A stretch of DNA of 64,000 nt from Pyrenophora tritici-repentis (GCF_003171515.1 NC_089395.1:1302001-1366000); one strand, 5' to 3'; numbered from the stretch's first letter, positions 11,279-22,812 are shown. Translations and numbers: made by a program. The notes: a model not told the origin generated them from the sequence alone.

Positions 11279-14169
11279 ATGCAAGTCCAACACCAACCCT
11301 TGTGTGTGCCGTTGGAGGATGTCCCCCTCTTAGTTACTACGGCCGACACCTCATCACAGCAGCGAGTCGTTCTACAAGAGCGATCAGTTAATCAGTCCCA
11401 CGAGTATTATGGCAGCACTACCTCTTTGCAGCTAAAGCAGCATGGCAGTCCTAGCCCAACAGAGAATGCACACGCACAACGAACTACCGCAGCAGGCGCC
11501 TACTATACCGGCAATGTGCATGCAAACCACGTTGGATTGGCCGGCTTTGGTGTTGAAAAGTCGGAGAAACATATCAGATATGAACTCGACCGGATATACA
11601 GGATGTTGGCGCGATCAGACAAGTATCAAAAGTACCGCGAGAAGCAACCTGTCCTTAGTCCTGCCGAAGTCATCGCAAGAGATGCGGCGGAGGAGAAGGA
11701 GCGAGCAAGAAAAGAAGCAGCGGGCGAGAAACCGGACAAGAAGGATAATACCGTGTGGCCAGATTTCTTGGAGCACGCATTTTGGAGAGGTAAGATATCA
11801 CGCTCTTACAACACAGTATGAAGTTTTCTTGTTTAATGGATTCATTCACTAGGTTCACACGTATACTAATCAAAATCGACGCAGCACTGGTTCGATGCCC
11901 CCCGATGGGGCGAAAAAAGCTCATGTTCGAAGGCAAACTGCGAGGACGAAACGAACTGATCCAGAACTCGATTTCCAGAGACACGGGCATCCGTCGGGAT
12001 CGCAAGCGGGTATCTAGTCACTTGCAAGTGCTCAAAGGAAAGCTGGAAGGCTTCAACTTCGGTCAGTACCCGTTCCGTACATCCTTTCCCAACCCCTTTC
12101 ATTGGCTACGAGTTCCGGCTCTTCAATAAGCGCCGAGTATAGTTTATCGGGACTTTCTTATCTTCCAGATTACTTCTAGAAGGCATGGTGGTGGCTTTGC
12201 TGTTGCTATTCGTGTTGTTGTTCGTGAGGGTTGGGCAAGGGACTGCCCGAAGTGGACTAACCGCGCAATAGTCCTTGCCTACATCTCTCTACCAGAAGAC
12301 TCAAAGAAGCGCCGCCGCGGGGAAGTCGCCTCTCAGGTATATCATTCGTCGCACCTGCGTGCCCGCCAACATGCGCAGCGCACGGATTCTGTTACCAAAT
12401 ATGAGCATGATACGTCCTCACTGCACCTTTGGCCGCATCTGGGTGGCTCGGACCTTTCTCTAGGCGTAGCTGCGCGGAGCGAATCGTCATCGCCTTTTAC
12501 TGTGACCGAGTTTGCCATGACAGTAGATGGCGAGCATCAGCCTGTGCATTGTTTCACAAAGATGCACTCCAACGGCAGACTTGATAGTTTGGACATTGCA
12601 GACTTCAAGTCGTGGCACCGTCAATATCCCGAGTTCGACTTTCTACAAGCTGAAACAGAGACTTGGGCTAGGCATGACCGGAAGGTGCTGGTTTGCGATT
12701 CATCTATCAAGGTGATGACTGAAGCACGACCAAAAGCTAACCTTACCATCACGTTCGATCTTCATTCGCAGGTCAATCTTTCAGCGCTTGCTTCTCTTGA
12801 ATGTACCACTCGCTTTTACGACAGTGGAGATATTGCTTCGAATCCACAGCTCGATCCAACAAAGCATGAGCAAAAGGAACATCGCACGTCTTGCGAATAT
12901 CACCCAGACCCTCGAGGCTCGTCGGGCCATCTACGTATCGCTTTTGGATCACCATTCTGGGTAATGCGCCTAGCCAAGTATCAGAACCTAAGACACAAAG
13001 ACGAGAAGTCTGTAAGGGATTCCTTACTACGCCTGACAGCAACGCAAGACATATACGGTATCATGCCTGGCACAGGCGATGCTCAATGTCTTTTCACGAT
13101 CCTGTGGAGATTCCAGCAGACTAGGAATTCTGCAGAGGTGGGCAGTATGAAGTGGCGCTCGGTCAGCCTCGCCCGCTGTCAACCGGCCATCGAGCAGAGG
13201 TGGTGTCAAGAGATGGAGTACAAGACTGAGGTCATGGAGAGGGATCATGAGGAGATATTGGATGATCCTACCCCCGCAACGGCGGATATATCGCTCTACC
13301 AGCAAGCTTCACAGCTGCCCTTGGATTTTGCGCATCCCCATGCAGATCACCCGTACGGAGTGCAATCTCATCAGGAGCACCCGCCTCCGTCGCTCTCCCT
13401 CGACATTCTCGCCTCCATGCAACCGGATCTAGAACACGTTGATGCTTCAGCGACCACTACCGCAACCGAATTCTCTCGACAAAGCTTTGCGCTTTCACAC
13501 ACGCAAGATTTGTTGCCCTCTAATGCACACAATGATTTCGACTTTGACGGTGGCCACATCACCATTAGTGGTGCTTTCGAGCCTGCCATCAACCTATCAG
13601 CATACGACAGTTTCGGCATTGCGAGCCAGAGTACAGGCCTCGAGAGCCTGCATGCGCTTGCTGGTCTAGAACACGATGAACTGGCCAACATGGGACTTGC
13701 TGTTGGTGAACATGGACAATTGGTTGCTGTTGATACAAGCAGTCATATGCAAGACCCCACTGACTTGGCTTGCTACTCAACAAAGCTCAATTGGCATCAC
13801 GCAGATCTTATCTCGCATCTCGAAAACGCCGCGGAACAGTATCACCCTTATCTCACACACGACGATCACGAGCAATCCAAACAAGGCCATGAGGTGATTC
13901 ATGCCCACGACATATATCAGCAAGTCAACCAAGAAGAAGGTTTGGTCGTGCAGGGTCTTCATGAGGCCCATGCCAGCGTCAATCAAGGTCTCTGGGATTT
14001 ACAGGGTCTACAGAGTCCCTTTGAAGGAGATACAGGGGGTGGGGCTATCAACGAGGTGGATTGTCGGAAAGAACAGTCCCACGGGCTAGGTTTTGGAGTG
14101 TTGGATTTAATTGAGACCAGAGAAGTAGGAGCTACTAGACATGGGGACGATCTGCTAATGACGAAATGA
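11279..14169 (+). CDS. abaA: TEA/ATTS-domain transcription factor (AbaA type)
   Basis: Exons 11279-11789, 11885-12061 and 12272-14169 (861 aa). The TEA domain spans the first intron: WPDFLEHAFWRALVR, PPMGRKKLMFEGKLRGRNEL, then TGIRRDRKRVSSHLQVLK, which is the DNA-binding homeodomain-like fold recognising CATTCY-type sites. After exon 3 comes a second conserved region (about residues 305-520) with FAMTVDG, WHRQYPEFDFL and GSGDAQC-like GTGDAQCLFTILWRF, which corresponds to the C-terminal cofactor-binding half of TEA proteins. The rest is Gln/His/Asp-rich. In Aspergillus AbaA acts downstream of BrlA in conidiophore development; a similar role here is inferred. The 210-nt second intron is supported by frame continuity, but the peptide just after SHLQVLK differs from what I know of AbaA, so that junction is less certain. 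Confidence 0.88.
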
Positions 14170-14950
14170 CTGTACGTTTTCCATGTATGATGATTAGACG
14201 ATGTTGGCCAAGGGCACTTAGTTAGACGGGATACCAGTAATGTAATGATAACCTAATCTATGAGAGTTGCTACTTCGTATCCATGTACCTGTCCTTTACC
14301 CGTCTTCCCGGTTCTCTTGACGTCAATTGCAAGGTGAAACACGTTGCAAGCCACTCAGCTGCTCTTGATAGAGTACTGCAGATAGTTGGTCTGAGCACGC
14401 TACTACAGGGCGGTGATAACGTGCATCTCAACGGTCGAGAGGGCGCTCCTTGCGCTCTTGCGTTGACGTAGCTGTTGGAATGCCTAAAATAGACGGCGCA
14501 TGCATGTTGGAGAAGCTATGACCCAGCGGAGCCGGAGGTTATGGTAAACGCAGATGTAAGTCGGTGCAAGGACGTATGCAGGCCAAGCTCGGAAGGTGGA
14601 GACAAGCAAACGGGCATGCCGTGCTTGGGTGCCACGAGACGCGGTAAGCGGGAGCCTCAAGGCTGAACTTGAACTTCACCTCACCATCCAACATCAATCG
14701 TCTTCTTATCCAATTACAGTATTTTTACGGAACCCATTCGTTTGCAAGTAAACACCACCGACAACTGAGGCCTTCGCGAGAAGACCTCAACCTTACCGCT
14801 TCCTGTGTGTCCTGCGCGTGGCACGTCGTCGCGCAATCACATGCATCTACCCCACCAAACGGCAATTCCCCACTCTATTCGCAAGCTACCGCTACGACAA
14901 GCTAGCAAACGAGGGCGCCGTGCCCGCTTCCCACCCGGTCCCTCGTTATT
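14170..14950. other. Intergenic
   Basis: A 781-bp spacer between two + strand genes. The 3' part (after about 14660) is CA/CT-rich, typical of a fungal promoter and leader. No other feature was recognised. Confidence 0.5.
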
Positions 14951-16509
14951 ATGCCGGCGCCAGGAGAAGATCTCTTGCGGTACTTAATTGTGCCTGCTCC
15001 ACTTTCTTCTTCTTTCCCTTCTTCAAGTCCGGCTGTCACTAACAACGTCCTGAGTGAGAATACGGCAAAAACGTCGACTGCAAGAGAGAGACGCAACAAC
15101 GAGGCTGAAACATCTTCCACCATGCAGATGCAGATTGATACCTCAGCTGCACCGCCAATGTTCGCTGCGTCATCCACGGATGGTGCTGTGAGCATCGACG
15201 GTGTGGTGAGTGTAGGCGACAACGTATTCAAGGTTGACGATTTCCTTCGAATGAACGAGGGAATTCACAAGGCGCAGAAATACGCCAAAACAGCATCCAA
15301 GAATAACACCGATACCGTCACACCTCTAACTCCCATAGCCGTCGGCGCCCGCTCGTCCAAAAACATAATCTTGCTCCATGAAAAGTACCAGGCACTTGGT
15401 ATCCCTCAGCCTGCGTTTACGTACGGCGGAAGCAGCGTCGAGGGCTGGAATGTTAGTGTGAGTTTTCCTGGACTGAAGGGCATGGAGGAATTGCAGGATT
15501 TGAGCGTGGACAGGATGTTTAACAGTAAGCAAGAGGCCAAGGAAGCAGTGAGCGAGAAGGCGCTTGGTGTACTAGAAGAGTTGGAAAAAGAAGGACGTGT
15601 CACGGGCGGTAGAACCAAGAGGAAGAAGAGTAACGCTGTAGCGGCTGCAACACCAGTTGAAAAAGAAGAACCGGGTGAGAATTGGGTTGGACAGTTGTTA
15701 GGTACGTTCATCTCCCCCTCCTCCTCTTCCATTCCCGCAAAAGCCTAGTTAGATATCCAAACCCGGTTTACTAAAAACACCCAACCACCTTAGAATTCCA
15801 ACGCTCAATCTCGGCCCCCCAACCCACATACACAGACTATGCATCCGGCACCCGCTTTGCCTGCCTCCTCACGCTAGAAAACCACCCCCACCCCTTCGGC
15901 TCCCTCGACGCCCTCTTCTCGTCCAAGAAGTCCGCTCGCCAGGCCGCCGCTCGCACAGCGATAACGTATTTCAAAGACCAAGGCGTCTGGCCCGAGGACT
16001 TTACTGCCGTCGGTGGTATCAAGAAGAAGAAATCTGCCTCCACCACCGACGGTACCGCACTCTCACCATCCCGACGTCCCTCATCCACACCCTCCACTAC
16101 ATCAAACTCTACGTCTACCCCTGGCACCGGCACCAGCACCACAGGTCCAACATACGCCTACCGCGTCGCCACCCTCGCCACAACGCTCGCCCTACCAACG
16201 CCCGAATGGCACTTCACACCCCACCCGTCCGACCCCACCTTCCACACGGTATCTTGTTTCTTCAAAGACGCCGGTCCGCACGCCGGACCCATTGGCGAGG
16301 CGCGGAACGTGTATGGGAAGAAGAAGGCCAAGGAGGAGTGTGCGCGGTTGACGCTGGAGTATTTGGAGAGGGTTAGGGGGGAGAGGATGGAGTTTGGGAG
16401 GCGGGTTTTGAGTGCGTTGAAGGAGGGGGTGGTGGGGTGTGGAAGGCGGGGAGGGGAGAGTGAAGAGGAGGAGGTTGAGTTTTTTGAGGATGCTGTTGAG
16501 GGGTTGTAG
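14951..16509 (+). CDS. Protein with three dsRNA-binding-like domains
   Basis: Exons 14951-15701 and 15794-16509, 488 aa; the intron of 92 nt ends ccttag. Three stretches have the dsRBD pattern of an N-terminal helix, strands, and a final SKK/KKxAxxxAA helix. They lie at about residues 133-215 (LLHEKYQALGIPQPAFTY ... NSKQEAKEAVSEKAL), 250-312 (FQRSISAPQPTYTDY ... SSKKSARQAAARTAITYF) and 370-450 (YRVATLATTLALPTPEW ... GKKKAKEECARLTLEYL). Basic and Ser/Thr-rich linkers separate them. No RNase III or deaminase domain is present, so it may be an RNA-binding accessory protein, for example for Dicer; that is speculative. The ATG at 14951 is used, but one at 15123 is also possible. The C-terminus is very acidic. 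Confidence 0.8.
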
Positions 16510-17316
16510 ATGTGAGATGGAGATTGAGACTTAGATGGGTGTGATGGGTTGGATCGTGGGTTGTTTTTTGTTCATATGACGATGTGGGTTGGATGTGCAC
16601 TTGCATATTACTATTCAAGAGGAACAGAACGAGTGGAGTTTGGGTTGGATATTCTCCCACCATCTCCATTATACTGCACTACAGTGGATAGCTTGCTTGC
16701 TTTCTCTTTTTGCATGGTCACTGGCGTTTTGTATCCTTGGGTTAGACATGATGATGAATGAGACATGACTACATGACTTTTGATATACATACTCATTTCC
16801 CTTGGATAGTCTTTGTATGTTGTAGCCCGCCTACATTTTGGACATGGCATGTATCCATCTCAACCAGCCATCCAGTCCAAGAAGCTTCCACACCACATAC
16901 ACACACACATATCAAGACCACAGCACAAAACCACACTTTCGACAAAGAAGCCGGGGATGTCATAATACACACATACACTACTTGACCCCCCCACCCTATC
17001 CCATTCCAATTAAACCATGACCAAACAATCTTCAAAATTCTCTTTTAGGGCCCGATTTCGCTGTGGAATCATGCATAGACAGCACAGCAAAGCCACGCGG
17101 ACGTGTACTCACGCGGACGTTAACATCTGTACATGACATCCCCTTCTGTTGTCCGCCATCTCCCAATGGAAAGAAAAAAACTTGGACAAAAAAACATCGA
17201 AATGTTATCCTCCCGCCAACCAGACCACGTGACTGCTAAGAAACGCCTGGAGAGAAAACGGAAACTAGACGCAGATGATGGAAGAAAAAGACGACTTGTC
17301 AAAACCAGCGCTTAGC
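16510..17316. other. Convergent intergenic region
   Basis: An 807-bp spacer between converging genes. It holds the 3' UTRs and a CA-rich patch around 16890-16980. Short open frames were judged spurious. Confidence 0.5.
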
Positions 17317-18867
17317 TTAGTTAGCGACCTCGCTCTTCCTCTTAGTCCTATCGCGCTTCTTCTCCTTGGACGCCTTCTCGGCCTTCTCGGCCTTCTCAGC
17401 TTTCTCAGCTTTCTCAGCCTTCTCCAGTGCGGCATTCTCCTTGTCGCCATCAGCCTCGGTGTTACGAGTGCTACGGGAGGACTTCTTCTTCTTGCCGCCG
17501 GCTTCCTCGGGAGTGGGTTCTTCGGCGATGACGGCAGGAGGAGCGGGGGCAATGGGCTGAGGGACGGATTTTTCCTTCTTCTTCTTGCTGTCTTTCTTGG
17601 CGGGGGTTTCGGCGACGGCGGTCACGGCGGTCACGGGGGCTGCTGCTGCGGCGGCAGAGGAGCGCGAGGTAGGTAGCGGGACGGGGGTTGAGACAGTGGC
17701 TGGGGCAATGTGGATGGGGAGGGTGTTGCCGTTGACAGCTGGGGCAGTCTTCTGGCGCTTGCGAGGTGTCTTTGCTGGGGGAGAGGGGGCTTTGGTAGGG
17801 GCCTCTTCCTCGTCGTCGGAGACATCAGAGTCAACGGCACCGGTTCCGACCTCAATCTCAGCTTCGTCTTCGTCCTCCTCGTCGTCTTCTTCGACTAGCT
17901 CGGCGTCCTTGATACCCTTCTTGGCAAGGTACTCGGCGAGGTTGATCTTGTACTCCTCCAGGTTCTTGCGGTACTGCGCCTTCCATTGCTGGAGGATGTT
18001 AGTGACATGTTGATATTGGCGTTATACAAGCAGACTCACCTCCTTGTTCTCCTCGGGGAGCTCGGCCCATCGCTTGTTGACTTCAGTCTGGACAGCGTTC
18101 TTCTCCATGATAGCACCAGAAGGAAGGGCGGCCTCGAGATCTGCCTTGACAATGGGACGCGCACTCTGAGCATACAAAAAGGCAGCAGTGAGGGGCTTCT
18201 TAGGAGCATTGGGGTCCTTTTCCTTCTTTTCGCGCTTGCGTTTCTTGCCCTTGTTCGCATCTGCCGCGTTCTCGACGGGAGCAATAGCTTGCTTTAGCTC
18301 GTCGGCAGCAGCACGTACACCATCAGCGAGGGATTGGGTATTTGTGGTGAAGTCGCTGAAAGGTGCTTCGCTCTCCTCATCACCCAGGACAGAGGCGCAG
18401 TGTTTGCGATAGTTGCTCAACAAATCGGTAATGCCATGCTGCACGTGGATGAGGCCAGCCTGCAAGTTATGGAGGGAGGCGATGACCTGATTGTAACTGT
18501 AAGCAATTGATGCGTCATTGGCAGCCGCATCTTCAGTAGCGATAATTCGCTTGCGCTGTTTAGGTCGCCCTGGCATGATGGCGCCTGCCTGAGGCTGAGA
18601 AGGGGGTTTTGGCATTGATGAGTCGCGTAGACGAGGCGATCAACGTGGTACAAAGCAAAAGTTTCGAACAGTTTGTGTGGTGGCGCGGTAATGCGCCCTG
18701 GGTACGAGCTTTGCGCAGGTTCGCGACACGATAAACTCAGGGCAGGCGCGTCGCAGCAATGGCAGGAACATGATGAGAATAGTAGTACTAACCGAGTCGC
18801 GCGTCTTTTTGTATTCGGCAGTTGAGATCATAAGGTCGCCAGTGGCTTCCTTCTTCTTGGGCGCCAT
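17317..18867 (-). CDS. HMG-box chromatin protein
   Basis: Exons 18867-18793, 18486-18040 and 17988-17317 give 397 aa. Exon 1 (MAPKKKEATG ... EYKKTRDS) joins in phase to VIASLHNLQAGL, as in fungal HMG-B proteins that start with a short helical N-terminus. The HMG box is at about residues 105-175: DPNAPKKPLTAAFLYAQ, then NKRWAELPEENKEQWKAQY and KNLEEYKINLAEY. The box bends DNA non-specifically, so a chromatin or mitochondrial nucleoid role is expected. The C-terminal half is disordered, with an acidic patch (EEDDEEDEAE), basic SKKKKEK blocks and a perfect EKA tandem repeat. The first intron (306 nt) is unusually long and contains an in-frame ATG at 18615. Confidence 0.88.
17375..17428 (-). repeat. 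EKA codon tandem repeat in HMG-box gene
   Basis: A 9-nt unit (GAGAAGGCx on the coding strand) repeated about six times. It encodes (EKA)n near the C-terminus of the HMG-box protein. Such repeats form charged helices and vary in copy number between strains; this variability is expected, not shown here. Confidence 0.8.
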
Positions 18868-19819
18868 GTTGAGTATGAAATGTAGGGGTGATAGCTAGAT
18901 ATTCAAGCAACGAGGGCGCGTGGTTGAGTGAGGGAGAGGAGCGCGGGAGCTTGAGGGGAACGGGGCTTTGAATTTCGGGCAGTCGCCGGGGCAGGCGCCT
19001 TAAGTGACAGCGGTGCTCGCTAAAACGTGCCCTGATTCTGGGCGCCCCCCTCCCCCAGCCCATTTTCAGCGGTCCCAGCAAAAAATACCCCCGAATTTCA
19101 AAATGGCTGCCTGGCCTCGCCTGGAATCATTTGCTTTTCCGCGCCGCTGCTGCTGCTGTTGATTGCGCCCGCTGAGCTGCTCTAGCACACGGCGCAACCT
19201 CGTATATCATACGCATTGCATATGCAGACGCGCCTTTGTTGTTGATATACTCTTCAACGCGTTTTTGCATCTACAGCAAGACGCGTAAGTCGTCTCTCTT
19301 GCTGTGCAGTGCATAGTCCCGCTGCAGCGTGTTGTGCACCTTGTGCGGCCTTGACCGCCTATCAGTCGCGTGCATTGCGCTGAATGGTGCCGGCCAATTT
19401 GGCCTCGCCCGCCCTTGACTTGGGCTGGCTTTGGTGCCACCTCCCCTACCTTTGGCCGTCCTGATGGCGCCTCCGCCTAGAACAGGGCCTAAACGCGCCA
19501 TGAAGCTCTTCCAAGCACACCTCTGCACCTACATGTCTCACTTTCTCCCCCACACAACGCAATGCGACACATGATAGCACCTTGGATAGCATCAATCGAC
19601 TTTGTTCTGTCACATGTCAAGCTTCGTTTTCTTCGTATACCAACATGACTATTTAACTTTGAATCATCGCGTCTGATGACGCAAATCGCAAATTCTGTGC
19701 GGACAGCTACTAGCACCTTGGCTCACGGCTGAAAGTAGAAGGCCAAAGGGGTCGAAACCGGTGTGTGACTTGGTGGGTCATCTAGAATGATTGCATCTAA
19801 ATGCCGCATCCTAGTCACA
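18868..19819. other. Intergenic: promoter of HMG-box gene and 3' flank of nitrilase
   Basis: 952 bp. The part near 18868 is the HMG-box promoter; the distal part is the 3' flank of the nitrilase gene. It includes a short (ctg)n run near 19145. No gene was recognised. Confidence 0.5.
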
Positions 19820-20713
19820 CTATTCCTCGAATCTCCCCCCCTCACTGACGTCTGGATATACATCGAACCGTCTCTGTCCATACAGCGGCACGCCCTTCCT
19901 CGTCTCCTCAATCTTGCCTGCCTCCAGCTCTTGCAACAACACACCCTCCTTCTCATCTAGCTGCTCCACCACCACCGCGTTCGGATCCACTACCATGCTG
20001 TGTCCCCACGCATTGTACTCGGCCTGCATGTCTCTTGCGGGACTACACAGTCCAACGTAGACCTGGTTATCCGTCGCCCTAGCCCTCGCCAGCAACTCCC
20101 AGTGTAATGCGCCAGTCGTGAGGTTGAAAGCGCCCGGGTACAGCAGCAGAAACGCGCCCTTTCTCGCCGCGATCATGCCAAGTTCCGGAAACCTTATGTC
20201 GTAACATATCGCAACTGCAATCTTTCCATACTCTGGTAAATCCACCAATGTGATCTTGTTCCCCGGCGACAGCACCTCGCTCTCCCTAAACGTGATTTTC
20301 CCCGCTATGTCAATGTCGAATAGATGCACCTTTCGATGTGTAGCCAGCAATTCGCCGCTCGGCGCAAACGTCAGACTTGTGTTGTACAGTTTCTTCTCGT
20401 CCTTGTCGTCTCTTTCTGGTATGCTGCCTCCAACAAGATATACGCCCGCCTCTTGTGCCAATTTGCTAAGCGCATGGAATGTCTGCGATTGCGATTCCGA
20501 GGGAGGAGACGGTAGGAGTGTTTCGGCGTACTTGTCAAAGTACTTTGTTCCGTAGGGCGAGTTGAAACATTCGGGCAGGACGACGAGTTTTGCGCCCGCT
20601 TTTGAGGCGTCGAGAACTTTTTGACGCGCCGAGAGGAGGTTTGCGCTCTTGTCGGGCCCGGAGGCGAGTTGGATGAGCGCAAGCTTTAGTGATTTCTTGA
20701 GGAGTGATGCCAT
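19820..20713 (-). CDS. NIT3: Nitrilase-superfamily omega-amidase (Nit2/NIT3)
   Basis: Single-exon gene of 297 aa, the usual length. The Glu-Lys-Cys catalytic triad is visible: E48 in VVLPECFNSPYG, K128 in THRKVHLFDID and C170 in AVAICYDIRFPEL. LLLYPGAFNLTTG and LCSPARD also match. Omega-amidases hydrolyse alpha-ketoglutaramate and alpha-ketosuccinamate to the keto acid and ammonia, clearing by-products of glutamine and asparagine transamination; they may act in cytosol or mitochondria. The N-terminal MASLLKKSLK could be a weak mitochondrial signal. The start is the first ATG of the frame. Confidence 0.95.
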   Translation of the reverse strand: MASLLKKSLKLALIQLASGPDKSANLLSARQKVLDASKAGAKLVVLPECFNSPYGTKYFDKYAETLLPSPPSESQSQTFHALSKLAQEAGVYLVGGSIPERDDKDEKKLYNTSLTFAPSGELLATHRKVHLFDIDIAGKITFRESEVLSPGNKITLVDLPEYGKIAVAICYDIRFPELGMIAARKGAFLLLYPGAFNLTTGALHWELLARARATDNQVYVGLCSPARDMQAEYNAWGHSMVVDPNAVVVEQLDEKEGVLLQELEAGKIEETRKGVPLYGQRRFDVYPDVSEGGRFEE

Positions 20714-21668
20714 GTTTGCCGAGACTAGAGGTGAAGGAAGGAGATGACTCCGAGGCAGAAATTGCAGACACCAATATACAATTGCAATGTTGGAGCTGTG
20801 CTTCGGGGCGTTGGAGTAGGCTTGGAGTGGGGGCAGTAGCCGATGAGTAACGATGTCATCGCTCGGTCGGACTTGCCGTGATTGCGGGGTGCACTTGCCG
20901 ACCGTTAGACGCTTTTTTGACTACATGTCAACGATTCACTCTTAACAATGTTGGTTTCCATTCACAGAGGACGTGTTTTAATCTATTATAATCAATTCAT
21001 TGTACAATTCCATATCTAGCTAGATCATGATGTCACTCTAGGTATTTATTCTTCCAGAAAATAATTGGTTAACAATATATATTCATATCGCTATCAAACT
21101 CCGAGTGACTTCCACCAGGCATAACATCTCCCAAGGTGTGACCAGCCTTGCCGACCCATAACTGTAACAGGCCCTCACAACATTGACTTGCTTCCATCAG
21201 TCATTCCAACTGCAAAGTCCCCTCATCCATCACGTAACAAGATTCATTGCTCCGACAGTCTTTCCTGTTTCCGACTTGAGAGGTGTGACATGGCACGTAG
21301 CCCGACCTTCCCACCTTGGCACAAGCATCGTCTTTTCGCACGTATACTTGAATATATGCCGGTCTTGAACTCTCCGGAACCCTCTTTGTCGGTACGACTC
21401 TTGATCTTGTTTCAGGACGTGCTTTGATATTCTGGACATCTTGGCGAAAGGAGATTTCAAGTTGCTTACCCTGAGCTGGTACACCATGCGGACACCTTGC
21501 AGCAATTCGGAATGGCCGATATCGGGCTGTTGCTGGAGCAGGAAATGAGACAGGATGGCGGCTTGTTCGTTGTTACTACCCGTGACCTTGTGACTTAGGG
21601 CTCTAGTCTCGTAGGCTACCTCGCACGCCCGCGTAAGACGAATGGGGAAGTGGTTTAAAGGAACAAGG
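20714..21668. other. Intergenic, left edge of accessory region
   Basis: 955 bp. The segment 20714-20900 is the nitrilase promoter. Further right are short open frames on the + strand (21188-21427 and the adjacent 21429-21596) with somewhat protein-like composition but no recognisable domain; they may be a gene relic. Confidence 0.4.
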
Positions 21669-21845
21669 CTACTGTTGGTGCAATCCCATCAAGTGTCCAA
21701 TCCGTTCAATCACCGGCTGAGGTAGCCTGTTTATGAGGGCAAACATGTTCTGGCAGAGATCGACCATGTTGCCGTAGGAGTTGATGGTGAGAAGCCACTC
21801 CTTAATACCTGGAAGATCGCTGGGACGGTGATGCTCGAGAAAACA
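21669..21845 (-). pseudogene. Duplicated 3' tail of the adjacent 2EXR-like gene (copy A)
   Basis: On the minus strand this reads GIKEWLLTINS ... LPQPVIERIG ... MGLHQQ-stop (21671-21669). The next 178 bp (copy B, to about 22000) encodes the same pattern: EW, LLTIDS, LPQPVIDRIG, MGLRQQ-stop. About 25 of 46 aligned residues are identical. Copy A has no start codon or body of its own and looks like the surviving tail of a tandemly duplicated gene. Confidence 0.65.
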
Positions 21846-22000
21846 ACTATTGTTGGCGTAATCCCATGAACGCTCCAATACGGTCAATCACCGGCTGAGG
21901 CAGGTGGTCCAGGCGTGCAAACAGGTTACGGCGAGGATGAATCATGTCGCCGTCGGAGTCGATTGTCAATAGTCACTCCCTACGATGCGAGGACTGGTTG
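21669..22000. repeat. Tandem duplication, about 178-bp period
   Basis: Two diverged direct copies, about 21669-21820 and 21847-22000, share blocks such as tcaatcaccggctgagg and aatcccat. They correspond to the 3' coding tail described above. Confidence 0.75.
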
Positions 22001-22812
22001 TGGGGAGAGCCGCACTCAATCTCGAGAAGCCCGATGTCGTCTCCTGCTTGGTAAGACGGATGCCTCGCAAAGGGGAAGAAGTCGAGCTTGATAATAGCTC
22101 CCGTTGACCTCTTGAGGTTCGTCCTATCAGCGCAGAGACCCTTGAACACTTTGTTCATGAGCTCCGGGTCAAAAGTGAATGCCTCTGCGGCGGCACCTTC
22201 CTCCATCTCGCGTGGCTTTACCACCTCGAACACGCACTTGGCCATCGAGGGGTCACAGATGAGTTCCGCCAGTGCTGTCAAATCGCCAGAGTGAATCCCC
22301 CTGGCCCCATCATTTCTCCAGATCGCCATCCAAACACTGTCGTATACATCGATGTGGACTTTCCTTAGCCACTTCATCTGAGAGCCTAGTCCCAAGCACC
22401 ACTCCTTGTAGCAAAGGTAGTGACCAGCTTTAAAGCTCAGCTCGGTTGACCTAACGAACACAAAAGTGTTGTTGCTATACAAGATCGTGGCGGCTTCGTG
22501 ATATAACTGGCGGCAGGTCAGGAAGAGGGTTATGCCCTTGCAGATATCGCGGTACTTCTCAGTCTGGACTGGTACCATGAACGTCTGAGGGGGTCTGCTG
22601 TCGTCCTCCTCGTCCTCCGACAGGTCGTCGTCAAAGATGTCAGGGATGTCGGGCAACGTATACTTCATCTCCAGCCTGATGGGCTCGGCGGATTCGAAGA
22701 TGTTGGCCATTATCATGGCGCGGATTTCGGCGGAGAGGTCGAGGAAGCGGGACGGGCCGGCGTGGTTCGTGGCTGCTCTTGTCCGCGGGATTTCGATGGG
22801 TGTTGGGGACAT
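21973..22812 (-). CDS. F-box-like/2EXR-family protein, C-terminally truncated
   Basis: 279-aa open frame. The signature is FLDLSAEIRAMIMANIF near residue 23, then FLTCRQLYHEAATILYSNNTF, as in the large Dothideomycete families annotated 2EXR, DUF7730 or F-box-like. These are presumed substrate adaptors or orphan proteins with no proven function. An acidic loop (DDDLSEDEEDD) lies between. The frame stops at TGA 21975-21973, yet the same frame stays open for about 42 more codons to 21847 and matches the downstream tail copy, which has TGG (Trp) at that place. A recent nonsense change is therefore likely. The start follows the first ATG (MSPTPIEIP). Confidence 0.75.
   Translation of the reverse strand: MSPTPIEIPRTRAATNHAGPSRFLDLSAEIRAMIMANIFESAEPIRLEMKYTLPDIPDIFDDDLSEDEEDDSRPPQTFMVPVQTEKYRDICKGITLFLTCRQLYHEAATILYSNNTFVFVRSTELSFKAGHYLCYKEWCLGLGSQMKWLRKVHIDVYDSVWMAIWRNDGARGIHSGDLTALAELICDPSMAKCVFEVVKPREMEEGAAAEAFTFDPELMNKVFKGLCADRTNLKRSTGAIIKLDFFPFARHPSYQAGDDIGLLEIECGSPHNQSSHRRE

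Noticed and set aside
21188..21596. Two adjacent + strand frames, one ending MRQDGGLFVVTTRDLVT
   Set aside because: Somewhat protein-like, but there is no domain, a stop lies between them and there is no splice signal; noted only as a possible relic.
21973..21975. RIP as the cause of the TGG-to-TGA change
   Set aside because: The changed base is not in the CpA context typical of RIP when compared with the tail copy, so a simple transition is the better explanation.
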